A stretch of 64,000 bases of DNA, taken from JAJEAO01 sp963667635. GTDB lineage: Bacteria > Acidobacteriota > Vicinamibacteria > Marinacidobacterales > Marinacidobacteraceae. A program made the translations under genes and the position numbers. Each line of letters starts with the position of its first letter. The stretch's first letter is position 1. Of this stretch, positions 16,772 through 24,957 are shown piece after piece. The stretch is taken from contig OZ246946.1 in assembly GCA_965232015.1 (NCBI GenBank), forward strand, positions 3,782,001 through 3,846,000, in the 5' to 3' direction. The notes under the pieces are model-generated. The model saw nothing but the letters and a program-made list of their open reading frames with translations. It was not told the DNA's origin and did no database searches.

Positions 16772-18508
16772 TCAGGGCAGCGGCATCTCGCGGCCGGCGA
16801 TGAACGTGCGCTCCACGCGGAGCGAGCGGAGGTCGTCCGGCGGCACGGTCAGCGGGTTGCCATCGAGCACGATGAAGTCGGCGTGCATGCCCGGGGCGAT
16901 GGCGCCCTTCTCGTCCTCCTCGAAGGTGAACCACGCCGGCGCGCGGGTGTGGAGCCGCAGCGCCTCCTCGATGGATACCGCTTCCTCCGGGCCCTTGACC
17001 TCCCCGTCGTAGCCGCGACGGGTCACCGCGGTCCAGACCGTGATCAGCGGTCCGTAGGGCGCGGAGTCCGAGCCGTGGGAGACGCGCACTCCGGCGTCGA
17101 GGAGCGACTTCGTCGGGTTCTGGGTGGCCTCGCGTTCGGCGGTGAGCGCCTCCTCCGCGTAGGCGCCGAGCCCGACGGTGAACGAAGGCTGGCTGGCCAC
17201 CGAGATCCCGCGTTCGGCCATGAGCGCGATCGTCTCGTCGGGGGGCTTCACCGCGACGTGGTGCATGTAGTGGCGGTGGTCGTCGCGGGGCAGTTTCTCG
17301 AGGATTCGGGCGATCTGCTCGGTGACCATCTTCACGCCGCCGTCCCCCATGGCATGGATGCCGAGCTGCCAGCCGAGCTCGTGGGCGCGTCGCGCCACCG
17401 GATGGAACACCTCCGCCGGGATCCGGATCGCCCCGAAGAAGTCCGGACGATCCTCGTACCCCTCCAGTGACCAGAACACCGGGGCGCTGAGCCCGCCGTC
17501 CACGCTCATCTTGATCGCCCCGATGCGGAAGCGGTCGTCCCCGTCGCCGGTCACGATGTCGAGCGCCTCGAGCGCCTCGATCTCGGCCCGGATGCCCTCC
17601 TCCGGATCGTCCCAGGTGTCGTGTCCGGGGCTCAGCCGGACCTGCATGGTCGCCCGGGGGAGCTCGTTCGCGTGGCGTCGGTACAGCTCCTGAACCGCCG
17701 CGATCCCGTTCGGGCGGACGCCGGCGATGTTCACGCTGGTGATCCCGAGCCGCGCGAGGGCCAGGAGGGACTCGCGCATGTCCTCGAAGCCCTGCTCCGG
17801 ATCGAGGGGCGGCGAGGGCGGCATGACCCGGTCCACGATCCGGCGGGCGGCTTCGAGAACCCGCCCATTCGGCTCGCCGTTCTCGTCGCGGAAGATCCAG
17901 CCGCCCTCGGGATCGGGCGTGTCCCGGGTGATGCCGGCGAGTCGGAGCGCCTCCGAGTTGAGAAGGTAGGTGTGCGGGCCGCGGGTGAGGACGACCGGGT
18001 TCGCGGGCGCGGCCTCGTCGAGGAGCCACCGGTCGGGGACCCGCGCGTTGGGCCAGTCCATCCGGGTGAGTCCGCCGCGGACCCATTCGCCGGGTCCGAG
18101 CCGCTCCGCCTCGGCGGAGACGGCGGCGAACAGTTCCTCCGGCTCGGTCGCGGTCGCGGACCACTCGGGGAGCCCGGGGACGAGTCCATCCCGCCACGGC
18201 TGGAGCGTGCGTCCGGGGCCGAGGTGGATGTGGTTGTCGTTGAAGCCGGGCAGAACCGTGCGACCCGCGAGATCGGTCTCCGCCGCCGCGCCGCCCGGGA
18301 AGGCGTCGCGCACCTCCGCTTCCGATCCCACGGCGGCGAAGCGTCCGTCCACGACCGCGAACGCCTCGGCGATCCGGAAGTCGTCGTCCACCGTCACCAC
18401 GACGGCGTTCGTGTAGATCGCATCGGCAGCGGGGCCGGCGGGAGCGCAGGCGGAGGCGAGCGCGAACAGGCAGCAGGCGGCGAGGGGGCGAAGACGGGTT
18501 CCGATCAT
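16772..18508 (-). CDS. Amidohydrolase (YtcJ-like, amidohydrolase_3) lipoprotein
   Basis: 578 residues from ATG 18508; the signal ends in LASA-C with Cys 21 as lipobox cysteine, so the enzyme is probably anchored in the envelope. The metal motif LPGFNDNHIHLGPG carries H-x-H. Later SHGSDSAPYGPL and the ending GAIAPGMHADFIVLDGNPL are classic for the metal-dependent amidohydrolase barrel. The group hydrolyses C-N bonds in amides or cyclic ureas; the substrate is not predictable. A longer frame reaching 18649 would lack the signal peptide at the start, so 18508 is preferred. Confidence 0.88.
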   Translation of the reverse strand: MIGTRLRPLAACCLFALASACAPAGPAADAIYTNAVVVTVDDDFRIAEAFAVVDGRFAAVGSEAEVRDAFPGGAAAETDLAGRTVLPGFNDNHIHLGPGRTLQPWRDGLVPGLPEWSATATEPEELFAAVSAEAERLGPGEWVRGGLTRMDWPNARVPDRWLLDEAAPANPVVLTRGPHTYLLNSEALRLAGITRDTPDPEGGWIFRDENGEPNGRVLEAARRIVDRVMPPSPPLDPEQGFEDMRESLLALARLGITSVNIAGVRPNGIAAVQELYRRHANELPRATMQVRLSPGHDTWDDPEEGIRAEIEALEALDIVTGDGDDRFRIGAIKMSVDGGLSAPVFWSLEGYEDRPDFFGAIRIPAEVFHPVARRAHELGWQLGIHAMGDGGVKMVTEQIARILEKLPRDDHRHYMHHVAVKPPDETIALMAERGISVASQPSFTVGLGAYAEEALTAEREATQNPTKSLLDAGVRVSHGSDSAPYGPLITVWTAVTRRGYDGEVKGPEEAVSIEEALRLHTRAPAWFTFEEDEKGAIAPGMHADFIVLDGNPLTVPPDDLRSLRVERTFIAGREMPLP

Positions 18509-18552
18509 GGGGCGACTTCGGAGCGTATGCGAATTCGGGCGTCCAGCCCCCG

Positions 18553-18605
18553 ATGGAGCGCCTTGTGGAGCGCCGCTCCATGGGACGTCCGCTCCATGGG
18601 ACATC
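18553..18605. repeat. Dispersed palindromic repeat, degenerate copy at 18.55 kb
   Basis: ATGGAGCG (18553), the palindrome TGGAGC-GCC-GCTCCA (18566-18580) and another GCTCCATGGGAC follow each other. It belongs to the TATGGAGCGCC family and sits in the space before vapB. Confidence 0.6.
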
Positions 18606-18689
18606 CGTCGGGCGGGCCGGGAGGGCGGTGGTGGCCGGTGGCGCCTCATCCACCATCAGGAGTGCCGTGACACGTGGTATTTTTTCGCC

Positions 18690-18962
18690 ATGTCTCCTGC
18701 CATGGATTCTGCCGGTCGGGTGGTCATTCCCAAGTCTCTTCGGGAAACAGCGCAGCTTCGCCCCGGGACAAGCGTCCGCTTCCGGCTGAAGTCGTCGGGA
18801 GTGTTGATCGAGCCGGCGCCCCTCTCCGTCAGATTCGAGCGCCGCGGCACCATGGTCGTCGCGAACGCGGGGACCCCGGTCCCGCCTCTTTCATCCGATG
18901 ACGTCACGAGAGCGATCGCCGAGATCCGCGAGAACACCACGGACACCGAGCCAGACGAGTGA
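18690..18962 (+). CDS. vapB: VapB-type antitoxin, AbrB/MazE fold
   Basis: 90 residues. The swapped-hairpin motif MDSAGRVVIPKSLRE is followed by LRPGTSVRFRL, which is the AbrB/SpoVT DNA-binding fold; the acidic C-terminus (RAIAEIRENTTDTEPDE) would wrap the toxin. The ATG at 18690 lies 6 bases after TATTTT, suggesting a leaderless transcript; ATG 18702 is an alternative start. The stop overlaps the toxin start (GTGA). The pair probably represses its own promoter at this spot. Confidence 0.88.
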   Translation: MSPAMDSAGRVVIPKSLRETAQLRPGTSVRFRLKSSGVLIEPAPLSVRFERRGTMVVANAGTPVPPLSSDDVTRAIAEIRENTTDTEPDE

Positions 18963-19387
18963 TCCGGTTCTGCTGCGACACCAATGTCCTGATCGCCGCA
19001 ACCTGCTCCTGGCATGTCCATCATCCGAGCTCGCGCCGCGAGATGGACCGGCGTCGCGGGGCGGGAGAGGAACTGGTGGTGGTCGCGCACTCCCTGATCG
19101 AGATGTACTCCGTGCTGACCCGAATCCCGAGGTGGCGGATGCGAGCCGGGGATGCGGTGAGGCTGATCCGGGTCAACTTCCGGGATGTTCCGGTCCTTCA
19201 GCTTCCGGCCAGCGAGGTGTGGCGGGCCCTGGACGAATCGCCGCAGCAGGGCATCCAGGGCGGTCGGATCCATGATGCCCTGATCGCCCGGTCGGCCATC
19301 CACGGCGGCGCCGCGACGCTCCTCACTTGGAATGTCCGGCACTTTTCCGCCTTCGGCGACATCCGGGTCGTGCAGCCGGCCCCCTGA
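18959..19387 (+). CDS. vapC: VapC-type PIN-domain toxin
   Basis: 142 residues from GTG 18959, coupled to vapB. PIN-domain acidic residues: D7 in RFCCDTNVLIAA, E48 in HSLIEMYSVLT, D106 in RIHDALIA. The fourth position, in LLTWNVRHF, is Asn rather than Asp, which is common in active members. VapC toxins cleave tRNA or rRNA when free of antitoxin. A hairpin follows the stop. Confidence 0.9.
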   Translation: MIRFCCDTNVLIAATCSWHVHHPSSRREMDRRRGAGEELVVVAHSLIEMYSVLTRIPRWRMRAGDAVRLIRVNFRDVPVLQLPASEVWRALDESPQQGIQGGRIHDALIARSAIHGGAATLLTWNVRHFSAFGDIRVVQPAP

Positions 19388-19410
19388 CGAGGCCCGAATG
19401 GCCGAGCCGG

Positions 19411-19431
19411 ATGGAGCGCGGTGCGCTCCGG
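19411..19431. terminator. Hairpin between convergent vapC and SDR genes
   Basis: GGAGCGC-GGT-GCGCTCC (19413-19429) forms a 7-bp stem and 3-base loop. It starts with ATGGAGCGC, so it is also a short member of the dispersed repeat family. There is no U run on either strand; bidirectional termination is possible but unproven. Confidence 0.45.
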
Positions 19432-19435
19432 CGCG

Positions 19436-20194
19436 TCAGCCCGGGAGGTCGAGGATCGCCCCGGTCATGGCCGCGGGCGCCTCGCTCGCCAGCCAGCCGA
19501 TGGCGCGGGCCGCCTCCTCTGGAGACGAGCGCGCCTTCGCGCCCGGGATCAGGGTGCGATAGGACTCGGTATCCACCGAACCGGGACACGCCGCGAAGAC
19601 CGAGATGCCGGCGGGACGCAGCTCCTCGGCGCAGGACCGGGTGAACCCGAGCACGCCCCACTTGGCGGCGGAGTAGGCGGCCAGCCGGGGCGCCCCGATT
19701 CGGCCCGCGGCCGCCGAGAGGTTCACGATGCGCCCCTTGCGCCGCGGGATCAGGTGGCGCAGCGCGGCGCGGGTGGCGAGGAAGACCCCCTTCAGATTCA
19801 CGCCCACCATGCGATCGAAGTCGGCCTCGCTGGTCTGGACCACCGGCGCTCGCAGCGCGGCGCCGGCGGCGTTCACCAGCGCCGACAGCGGGCCGAGACG
19901 CCGTTCGGTCTCCTCGAAGAGCTCGGTGAGCTGAGCAGGTTCGGTGACGTCGGTCGGGGCCACGAACGAGACGCCGCCGGCGGCCCGGATCCGGTTCTCG
20001 ACCGCCACCAGGCCCATCGGCCGGCGCGCGGCGAGCGCGACCCGGAATCCGCGCCGGGCGAGTTCGACGGCGACGGCGGCGCCGAGCCCCTGGCTGGCGC
20101 CGGTGACCACGGCGACCGGGGCCGTCGCATCGGGCGCCGGGCCGGTGACCACGGCGACCGGGGCCGTCGCATCGGGCGCCAGGCCGGTGACCAC
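19436..20194 (-). CDS. SDR-family NAD(P)-dependent oxidoreductase, start unclear because of a 42-bp triplication
   Basis: Rossmann dehydrogenase: the cofactor motif VVTGASQGLGAAVAVELARR, the NAG-equivalent LVNAAGA, and the catalytic Tyr and Lys in AAYSAAKWGVLGF are present, so it should be active. The N-terminus is odd: the 14-residue unit containing APDATAPVAVVTG occurs three times in frame, so the first beta strand and half of the glycine loop are repeated. Only GTG codons at 20194, 20152 and 20110 can start translation without entering yjbQ; the last gives the most normal protein. An ATG at 20347 would overlap yjbQ by about 75 bases and is unlikely. Substrate unknown. Confidence 0.8.
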   Translation of the reverse strand: MVTGLAPDATAPVAVVTGPAPDATAPVAVVTGASQGLGAAVAVELARRGFRVALAARRPMGLVAVENRIRAAGGVSFVAPTDVTEPAQLTELFEETERRLGPLSALVNAAGAALRAPVVQTSEADFDRMVGVNLKGVFLATRAALRHLIPRRKGRIVNLSAAAGRIGAPRLAAYSAAKWGVLGFTRSCAEELRPAGISVFAACPGSVDTESYRTLIPGAKARSSPEEAARAIGWLASEAPAAMTGAILDLPG

Positions 20195-20226
20195 GGCGAC
20201 CGGGGCCGTCGCATCGGGCGCCAGGA
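20101..20226. repeat. Three tandem copies of a 42-bp unit
   Basis: The units start at 20101, 20143 and 20185 with CGGTGACCACGGCGACCGGG and are almost identical (single changes at the unit ends). 42 is a multiple of 3, so the SDR frame is kept. It covers the start region of the SDR gene and repeats its candidate GTG start codon three times. Confidence 0.95.
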
Positions 20227-20271
20227 AGGACGCCCCCCCGGCCGGGCCCGGCGGGGGGTCCGGGGCGGGGG

Positions 20272-20775
20272 TCAGACCCCGATCAGATGCGCCGTGACGG
20301 TGCGCTTCTTGGGGCCGTCGAGCTCGGCGAACAGGATGCTCTGCCACTGCCCCATGGAGACTTCGCCATCGGCGATCGGGACGGTCACGTTCTGGCCCAG
20401 CAGCGTGGCCCGCAGATGCGAATCGGCGTTTTTCCGTTCGCAGTCGGAGGTGTCCTCGCAGTTGTGGAGGTATCCCCCGTCGGGAGGCGCGAGCCGCTCG
20501 AGGAACTCGGTCAGGTCCGCCATCAGCGCGGCCTGGAACTCGTTCATGAACAGCGCGGTCGTGGTGTGGAGCGTGGATACCACGAGGAAACCGGCCCGGA
20601 TGCCCGAAGCGCGGACCTCTTCCCGGATCCGGTCACTCAGATTGTGCAGCTCCACCCGGGAACGGGTCACGAGCTTCACGGTCCGCTGCAGGACCTTCAT
20701 CTGCCCGGCGACGACTTCCGGTGATTCGACCGGGTGGTCCGTCGGCGCGGCGAGAGCGCCCGGAGCGATCCTCAT
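20272..20775 (-). CDS. YjbQ-family protein (UPF0047, secondary thiamine-phosphate synthase-like)
   Basis: 167 residues with ATG 20775 and a strong GGAGGAG site 9 bases upstream. YjbQ hallmarks: VSTLHTTTALFMNEFQAAL, the metal-ligand region HNCEDTSDCERKNADSHLRA, and DGEVSMGQWQSILFAELDGP. Family members have weak thiamine-phosphate synthase activity in vitro; the true role is unclear. An N-terminal tail of about 25 residues is longer than usual. The stop lies just before the SDR repeats, so the two genes may be co-transcribed. Divergent from glcD. Confidence 0.9.
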   Translation of the reverse strand: MRIAPGALAAPTDHPVESPEVVAGQMKVLQRTVKLVTRSRVELHNLSDRIREEVRASGIRAGFLVVSTLHTTTALFMNEFQAALMADLTEFLERLAPPDGGYLHNCEDTSDCERKNADSHLRATLLGQNVTVPIADGEVSMGQWQSILFAELDGPKKRTVTAHLIGV

Positions 20776-20908
20776 CGTGTTCTCCTCCGTTGCCCCGAGG
20801 ATGGATGCCACTCTCGCCGAAGCGGCGCGATGGACTCGAAATCCAAGGGAAGGCAGTATATCGGGCGAAGCAGCCGGGCGGGCCCCCTCCGGGGTCCGCT
20901 GCGTTCTC

Positions 20909-22381
20909 ATGCCTGCACCATCATTCACCCGGAACGTCGGCCGCCCCCGATCTGTTCTTGCTGTGCCTGGCGTGAATGATTTTCTGACGCGCCCGGAGCA
21001 CACGCTGCCCTACGAGTGCGACGGCAGCACGGCCTATCGGAGTGCGCCCGAGGCGGTGGCGCTCCCGCGTACGACGGAGCAGGTCGCGGCGGTCGTGCGG
21101 GCGTGCCGGGAGGCGGAGGTTCCCTTCACCGCGCGGGGCGCCGGAACCGGGCTTTCGGGGGGCGCGACCCCGCTCGAGGGCGGGGTCGTGATCTCGCTCG
21201 CGGCGATGAACCGGGTCCTCGAGGTTTCGCCCCGGGAGCGGACCGCGCGCTGCCAGACCGGGGTGGTCAACCTCGAGATCTCGCGGGCGGCGAAGCCCTT
21301 CGGGCTGTTCTTCGCCCCCGATCCGTCGAGCCAGTCGGCCTGCACCCTCGGGGGGAACATCGCCGAAAACTCCGGGGGCCCGCACTGTTTCAAGCTCGGG
21401 GCGACCACGTCGCACATCGTCTCGGCCACGGTGGTGCTCGAGGACGGCGAGATCGTGGAGCTGAGCGAGGAGGGCGCCGCCGCCGGGCTCGACCTGCTCG
21501 GGCTGTTCACCGGTTCCGAAGGCACCCTCGGGATCGCCACCGAGGCGACGGTTCGTCTCCTGCCGCTCCCGGAGCGCGTGGAGACGCTGCTCGCGCCGTT
21601 TCCCGCGCTCGTGCCGGCCTGCGAGGCGGTCTCGCGGATCGTCGCCGCCGGGGTCGTGCCGGTTGCGATGGAGGCGCTCGACGCCGCGACGATCGAGGTC
21701 GTGGAGGCGGGCGTGAACGCCGGCTACCCGAAAGACGCCGGGGCCGTCCTCCTCCTCGAGCTCGACGGCGCCGACGCGGTCGTCACCCGGCAGCGGCGCG
21801 AAGTCGAGCGCATCCTCGAGCGCTCCGGGGCGCTCGAGATCCGGATCGCCAGGGACGATGCCGAGCGCGAGCGCCTGTGGCTCGGCCGGAAGCGGGCGTT
21901 CGGCGCGATGGGGAGGATCTCGACCGACCTCTACGTGCAAGACGGCGTCGTGCCGCGGTCCCGGCTCCCGGAGGCGATCGCCGAAGTGGAGCGGATCGGG
22001 AAACGCCACCGGATCCACGTGGCCAACGTGTTCCACGCCGGCGACGGGAACCTCCACCCCTGCGTCGCCTACGACGGCCGCGACCCGGACGAGCGCGAGC
22101 GGGTCATGGCGGCGAGCCACGAGATGCTCGAGATGTGCATCCGCCTCGGGGGCGCGCTCTCGGGGGAGCACGGCGTGGGCATCGAGAAGCGCGACGCGCT
22201 CGGGATGCTGTTCGGGGAAGACGACCTCGAAGCGATGCGGCGGGTGCGGGAGGCGTGGAGTCGCAGCGGGCTCATGAATCCGGGGAAGGTGCTTCCGCTC
22301 CGGGGGGGCTGCTCGGAGGCGGCCGCGCCGCTCCCCGGGCCGGGGCGGACCGCGGCGGCGGTCCCCGGCGCCTGGATCTGA
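20909..22381 (+). CDS. glcD: Glycolate oxidase FAD-binding subunit GlcD
   Basis: 490 residues from ATG 20909; GTG 20972 (V-N-D-F-L-T-R-P-E) is an equally plausible start, as neither has a Shine-Dalgarno. The PCMH-type FAD domain shows LPYECDGSTAYRSAPEAV, FTARGAGTGLSGGATPLEGG, and CTLGGNIAENSGGPHCFKLG. The C-terminal part ends in GEHGVGIEKRD and GLMNPGKVLP, as in GlcD and D-lactate dehydrogenases. With GlcE and GlcF it oxidises glycolate to glyoxylate at the membrane. First gene of a glcDEF operon; the GC-poor stretch at 20840-20870 upstream (AGTATATCGG) may hold its promoter. Confidence 0.93.
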   Translation: MPAPSFTRNVGRPRSVLAVPGVNDFLTRPEHTLPYECDGSTAYRSAPEAVALPRTTEQVAAVVRACREAEVPFTARGAGTGLSGGATPLEGGVVISLAAMNRVLEVSPRERTARCQTGVVNLEISRAAKPFGLFFAPDPSSQSACTLGGNIAENSGGPHCFKLGATTSHIVSATVVLEDGEIVELSEEGAAAGLDLLGLFTGSEGTLGIATEATVRLLPLPERVETLLAPFPALVPACEAVSRIVAAGVVPVAMEALDAATIEVVEAGVNAGYPKDAGAVLLLELDGADAVVTRQRREVERILERSGALEIRIARDDAERERLWLGRKRAFGAMGRISTDLYVQDGVVPRSRLPEAIAEVERIGKRHRIHVANVFHAGDGNLHPCVAYDGRDPDERERVMAASHEMLEMCIRLGGALSGEHGVGIEKRDALGMLFGEDDLEAMRRVREAWSRSGLMNPGKVLPLRGGCSEAAAPLPGPGRTAAAVPGAWI

Positions 22382-22389
22382 GCGCCCGC

Positions 22390-23595
22390 ATGGAGAGCGT
22401 GGACGGCGTCGCGGTCGTCCGGGTCGAGCGGCCGCGGAGCGAGGCCGAAATCGTCGCCGCGCTCTCCGCCGCCTCGGCGTCAGGCGAGGCGGTCGTGCTG
22501 CGCGGGGGCGGCACCCGGCTGGACCTCGGCCATCCGCCCGCCCGCGTGGACCGATTGCTGGATCTGTCGGGGCTGTCCGGGATCATCGAGCACCATCGGC
22601 GGGACCTCGTGGTCGAGGCGTGGGCGGGCACGACCGTGGAGGAGCTGAACGCGGCTCTCGCTCCGGCGGGTCAGTTCGCCCCGCTGGACCCGCCCTTGCC
22701 GGATCGGGCCACCCTCGGCGGGGTCATCGCCGCCGGCGAGACCGGGATCCGGACGGTTCCGGGCGCCCGGCCGCGCGATCTGCTGCTGGGCCTGACGGCG
22801 ATCCTCCCCGACGGCCGCCGGATCCGCGCCGGGGGCCGGGTGGTCAAGAACGTGACCGGTTACGAGTTGACCAAGCTCTTCACCGGTTCGCTCGGCGCCC
22901 TCGGCGCCATCACCCGGGTGACGCTGCGCCTCTCGGCGCGACCGGAAGCGACGCGCACGATCCTCCTCGCGCTCCCGACCGACGATGACGCCGGCCGGTT
23001 CGCCGACCGCGTGCTCGACGGTCTCGCCGCCGCCACCGCCCCGGCGGTGGTGGCGGTCGTCCCGCCGGGAACCGGACGCGACGGGCTCCCGACGACCGGC
23101 GGGTTCCGGCTGGCGGTCCGGTTCGAGGGACTCGCCGAGGAGGCGGCGGCCCCCGCCGATCCCGTCGCGGCGGCGGTGGGCGCTCCGGCGGAGGAACCAG
23201 ACGCCGAGGCCGCCGAGGCGCTGTGGGCCGGGGTTCGGGACGCTTTCCCCGGCATCCCGCGGGCTGACGGCGGGCTCGGCGTCGCCGTGCGCGGAGCGGG
23301 CGCGGCGGTCCTGCGGACGGCGTGGCGGCTCGCCGCGCTCGGGCCGTCAATCGCCTTCCCGGACCAGCGACGGGCGCTCGCGAGCGCGCCTCCCGCCGCC
23401 TTCGACGAGGTTCTCGCGGCCCGGGAACCGGGGGTGTCCCTCGTCGTCGAGACCGCTCCCCCGGGCTGGAAGGTCGAACACGGAACCTCCCATCCTCCGC
23501 CGGCCGGTCCGATCCGGGCCCTGAATGCGCGCCTCAAGCGGGCGCTCGATCCGGACGGCGTTCTGGCTCCCGGCCGGCTGGAGAGCGCGGCGTGA
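22390..23595 (+). CDS. glcE: Glycolate oxidase FAD-binding subunit GlcE
   Basis: 401 residues, ATG 22390, 8 bases after glcD. A shorter PCMH-type FAD domain: VVLRGGGTRLDLG, then PDRATLGGVIAAGETG, RDLLLGLTAILPDGRRI and the typical VVKNVTGYELTKLFTGSLGA. The last 60 residues before the end lack an iron-sulfur site, as expected. Longer than the E. coli subunit because of an Ala/Glu-rich loop around 250-290. Its stop overlaps the glcF start. Confidence 0.93.
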   Translation: MESVDGVAVVRVERPRSEAEIVAALSAASASGEAVVLRGGGTRLDLGHPPARVDRLLDLSGLSGIIEHHRRDLVVEAWAGTTVEELNAALAPAGQFAPLDPPLPDRATLGGVIAAGETGIRTVPGARPRDLLLGLTAILPDGRRIRAGGRVVKNVTGYELTKLFTGSLGALGAITRVTLRLSARPEATRTILLALPTDDDAGRFADRVLDGLAAATAPAVVAVVPPGTGRDGLPTTGGFRLAVRFEGLAEEAAAPADPVAAAVGAPAEEPDAEAAEALWAGVRDAFPGIPRADGGLGVAVRGAGAAVLRTAWRLAALGPSIAFPDQRRALASAPPAAFDEVLAAREPGVSLVVETAPPGWKVEHGTSHPPPAGPIRALNARLKRALDPDGVLAPGRLESAA

Positions 23596-24911
23596 CCGGG
23601 CCCACGCTTCCCCTCCACGGGGAGCGGGAGCGGCTCTACGGGAAGACCCTCGCCTGCGTCCACTGCGGGCTGTGCCTGCCCGCGTGTCCCGCCTACGGCA
23701 ACGCTCCCCGGGAGTCCCTCGCGCCCCGCGGACAGGTGTACATCGCCCGGGCCCTCCTCGAGGGCCGGCTGGAGCCGAGCGCCGGCATCGCCGAGGACCT
23801 CTACGAATGTCTGGCCTGCCGCGGCTGCGAGACGGTGTGCCCGGCCGGCGTCGAAGTGGGAGCGATCGTGGAGGGCGTTCGGGGGCTGCTCGACGAGGAG
23901 GGCGTCGAGTCCCGAAGCACCCGCTTCCTCCGGCGCGTGTTGCTCGGCGGGGTCGTGGCCCGCCCCCGGGTTCTCGCCGCCGCCATGGCTGCCGTGCGAC
24001 TCGGATCCGGGCTCGGCCTCCGCCGGCTGGTCCGGGCGGCGCTTCGGCGACTCGCCCCCAGGTGGGCATCGAGGGAGGCGCTGCTGCCCGAGCCGCCGCC
24101 CCACGAGCGGCTGCCCCGGCGGTTCGCGGCGCAGGGTCCGGTCCGGAAGGGGCGGGCTTCCCTGTTCCTCGGTTGCGTGGCGGCCCATCTGCGGCCGGAG
24201 ACCAGCCGGGCGGCCGCCGAGGCGCTGGCCCGAAACGGCTGGGACGTCGAGGTTCCGCCGGCTCAGCGCTGCTGTGGAGCGCTCCATCTGCACGCCGGGC
24301 TGCGCGACCAGGCGCGGCGGTTGGCCCGGCGGAACCTCGACGCCTTCCCCGGCGATGGTCCGATCGTGACGACCGCGGCCGGCTGCGGCGCGGCGCTCGC
24401 CGAAACCGGCGAGCTGCTCCCCGGCGACGATCGGGCGAGGGCCTTCGGGGCCCGGGTGAGCGACGTGTCGGCGCTCCTCGTCCGCGGCGGTTTCGAAGCG
24501 CCCGCCCCCGCCCCCGCCTCGGCCACGCGGCCCACGAGGACGGTGTACGACGCCCCCTGCCATCTCTTCCACGCCCAGCGCATCCGGGACGAACCGCTCG
24601 AGATCCTCGGCGCCGTGCCCGGGATCGAGCTCGTCCCGTTCCGGGATCCGGAGCGCTGCTGCGGCTCGGCGGGCATCTACAGCATCACTCGACATGAGAG
24701 CTCGATGGCCGTCCTGGATCGGAAGATGGAAGCGATCGCCCCGGCGAGGCCGGAGCTGATCGCCACCGGGAACATCGGTTGTCACCTCCAGCTCGCCGCC
24801 GGCGTCCGACGCGCCGGCCTCGCCGCCGAGGTGGCGCACCCGGTCGAGTTGCTCGCCCGCGCCTACCGCCACGCCGATGGCGAAGATGCCGCGGCGGACG
24901 GCGACGACTGA
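23592..24911 (+). CDS. glcF: Glycolate oxidase iron-sulfur subunit GlcF
   Basis: 439 residues, GTG start overlapping glcE (GTGA). Two 4Fe-4S motifs: C22, C25, C28, C32 (CVHCGLCLPACP) and C73, C76, C79, C83 (CLACRGCETVCP). Two CCG domains follow, with QRCCGALHLHAG and ERCCGSAGIYS. It passes electrons from the flavin subunits to the quinone pool. With glcD and glcE, a complete three-subunit enzyme is encoded. Confidence 0.94.
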   Translation: MTGPTLPLHGERERLYGKTLACVHCGLCLPACPAYGNAPRESLAPRGQVYIARALLEGRLEPSAGIAEDLYECLACRGCETVCPAGVEVGAIVEGVRGLLDEEGVESRSTRFLRRVLLGGVVARPRVLAAAMAAVRLGSGLGLRRLVRAALRRLAPRWASREALLPEPPPHERLPRRFAAQGPVRKGRASLFLGCVAAHLRPETSRAAAEALARNGWDVEVPPAQRCCGALHLHAGLRDQARRLARRNLDAFPGDGPIVTTAAGCGAALAETGELLPGDDRARAFGARVSDVSALLVRGGFEAPAPAPASATRPTRTVYDAPCHLFHAQRIRDEPLEILGAVPGIELVPFRDPERCCGSAGIYSITRHESSMAVLDRKMEAIAPARPELIATGNIGCHLQLAAGVRRAGLAAEVAHPVELLARAYRHADGEDAAADGDD

Positions 24912-24925
24912 TCCCGGCTCCTCCC

Positions 24926-24931
24926 TATACT
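24926..24931 (+). promoter_or_regulatory. -10-like TATACT before the DUF4143-type ATPase
   Basis: TATACT lies 26 bases before the ATG at 24958, right after glcF. No good -35 box is seen. Confidence 0.3.
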
Positions 24932-24957
24932 CGCCGGCCGTCTTGTCGCCCTCCCGG

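Noticed and set aside
16772..18649. Longer amidohydrolase start at 18649
   Set aside because: The added 47 residues are Arg/Pro-rich and would bury the clear lipoprotein signal that starts at 18508.
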